Both the position numbers and the translations under genes were made by a program. A DNA stretch of 33,137 nt. It comes from Planktotalea frisia. Its GTDB lineage: Bacteria > Pseudomonadota > Alphaproteobacteria > Rhodobacterales > Rhodobacteraceae. Shown piece by piece: positions 32,869 to 33,137 of the stretch. The stretch covers positions 1-33,137 of the forward strand of contig NZ_MLCB01000148.1 of NCBI RefSeq assembly GCF_001890925.1, given 5' to 3'. Position 1 is the stretch's first letter, and every line of letters starts with the position of its first letter. Under the pieces are notes generated by a model, which searched no databases, had not been told where the DNA came from, and worked only from the letters and a program-made list of their open reading frames with translations.

Positions 32869-33137
32869 TCCCGCACCCAAATACAAACTTAGGGATCAAT
32901 CTTGATTGCGGCGACCGGCCTTTGGGCGTCACACAAGCCACCATCCCATCAGACAGGCGCTACCAGCCACTCTGGCAATGGGGGCTGCCGTTCTCCAATA
33001 CGCCGCCGTTCGCTGCGCTCTGCCTGAACTGACACAACGCGGGACGAAGCGGACTTTCAATGCTCTTGTTCGAACGGCAGCTGTGATGAAGGTTTTTCGA
33101 TGCGGGCCAGTGCGCGAGGTTTCGGCGAGGGACTGAC
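32869..33137. other. Non-coding right end of the window
   Basis: After the Fic stop, these 269 nt contain no ORF with a ribosome site or recognisable product, no tRNA and no clear terminator. The stretch with GGGACGAAGCGGACTTTC resembles short intergenic sequence common in roseobacters (recollection). A right junction of the mobile block could lie here but I see no repeat matching the left side. Confidence 0.35.

Noticed and set aside
32906-33136. 76-codon ORF at the right edge
   Set aside because: No ribosome site, no family-like sequence, and composition looks like intergenic DNA; it may simply run off the window.
1-33137. Search for CRISPR arrays, tRNA/rRNA genes and riboswitches
   Set aside because: No regularly spaced repeats, cloverleaf-forming segments or known riboswitch cores were recognised by eye; a covariance-model scan would be the decisive test.

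Overview
The window looks like a chromosomal segment of a marine-type alphaproteobacterium, most likely a Rhodobacterales/Roseobacter-clade member. This rests on the gene families and pairings (A2M + PBP1C, a deoC + double-ALDH operon, serC-serA, SitABCD-like Mn uptake), moderate-to-high GC, tight gene packing and GC-rich palindromic terminators. No taxonomic marker gene is present, so the genus is open.

Layout: 1-4902, a 5'-truncated alpha-2-macroglobulin gene followed by pbpC (periplasmic defence and cell wall). The first ~50 bases look like the end of an insertion sequence interrupting the A2M gene. 4962-9531: a thiolase, a frameshifted membrane-protein pseudogene, and an XRE-cupin regulator divergent from an MFS transporter. 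9535-12860: deoC and a two-domain aldehyde dehydrogenase (deoxyribose catabolism). 13056-16960: a four-gene Mn-type ABC transporter preceded by two Fur/Mur-like palindromes; its first permease carries a degenerate DtxR-like C-terminal extension. 16957-18491: DUF2147 and DUF4188 genes divergent from a TetR regulator, with two near-identical 19-bp operators between them. 18543-21811: a class III aminotransferase and a Kef-type antiporter. 21954-24909: smpB, a 59-aa glycine-rich membrane peptide, a mercaptopyruvate sulfurtransferase and an aromatic/aspartate aminotransferase. 24993-28583: a PPP-type phosphatase and the serine biosynthesis pair serC-serA.

28849-31565 is an accessory block of different character: a Rep-like HTH gene, mobC, a ColE1 MbeA-type relaxase gene, and mbeB-like and mbeD-like genes read in another frame over the relaxase 3' part. 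It is followed by a lower-GC Fic AMP-transferase gene (31738-32868) preceded by two copies of a CATAC-N8-GTATG operator. This is best read as a ColE1-like mobilization module sitting in a chromosomal context, with no integrase in view. No tRNA, rRNA or CRISPR was seen.

The most notable items are the nested mobilization genes with a His-for-Asn relaxase motif, the self-regulation architecture of the Fic gene, the permease-DtxR fusion, and the paired operator sets (Mur-like, TetR, Fic), each spaced near a whole number of helical turns.
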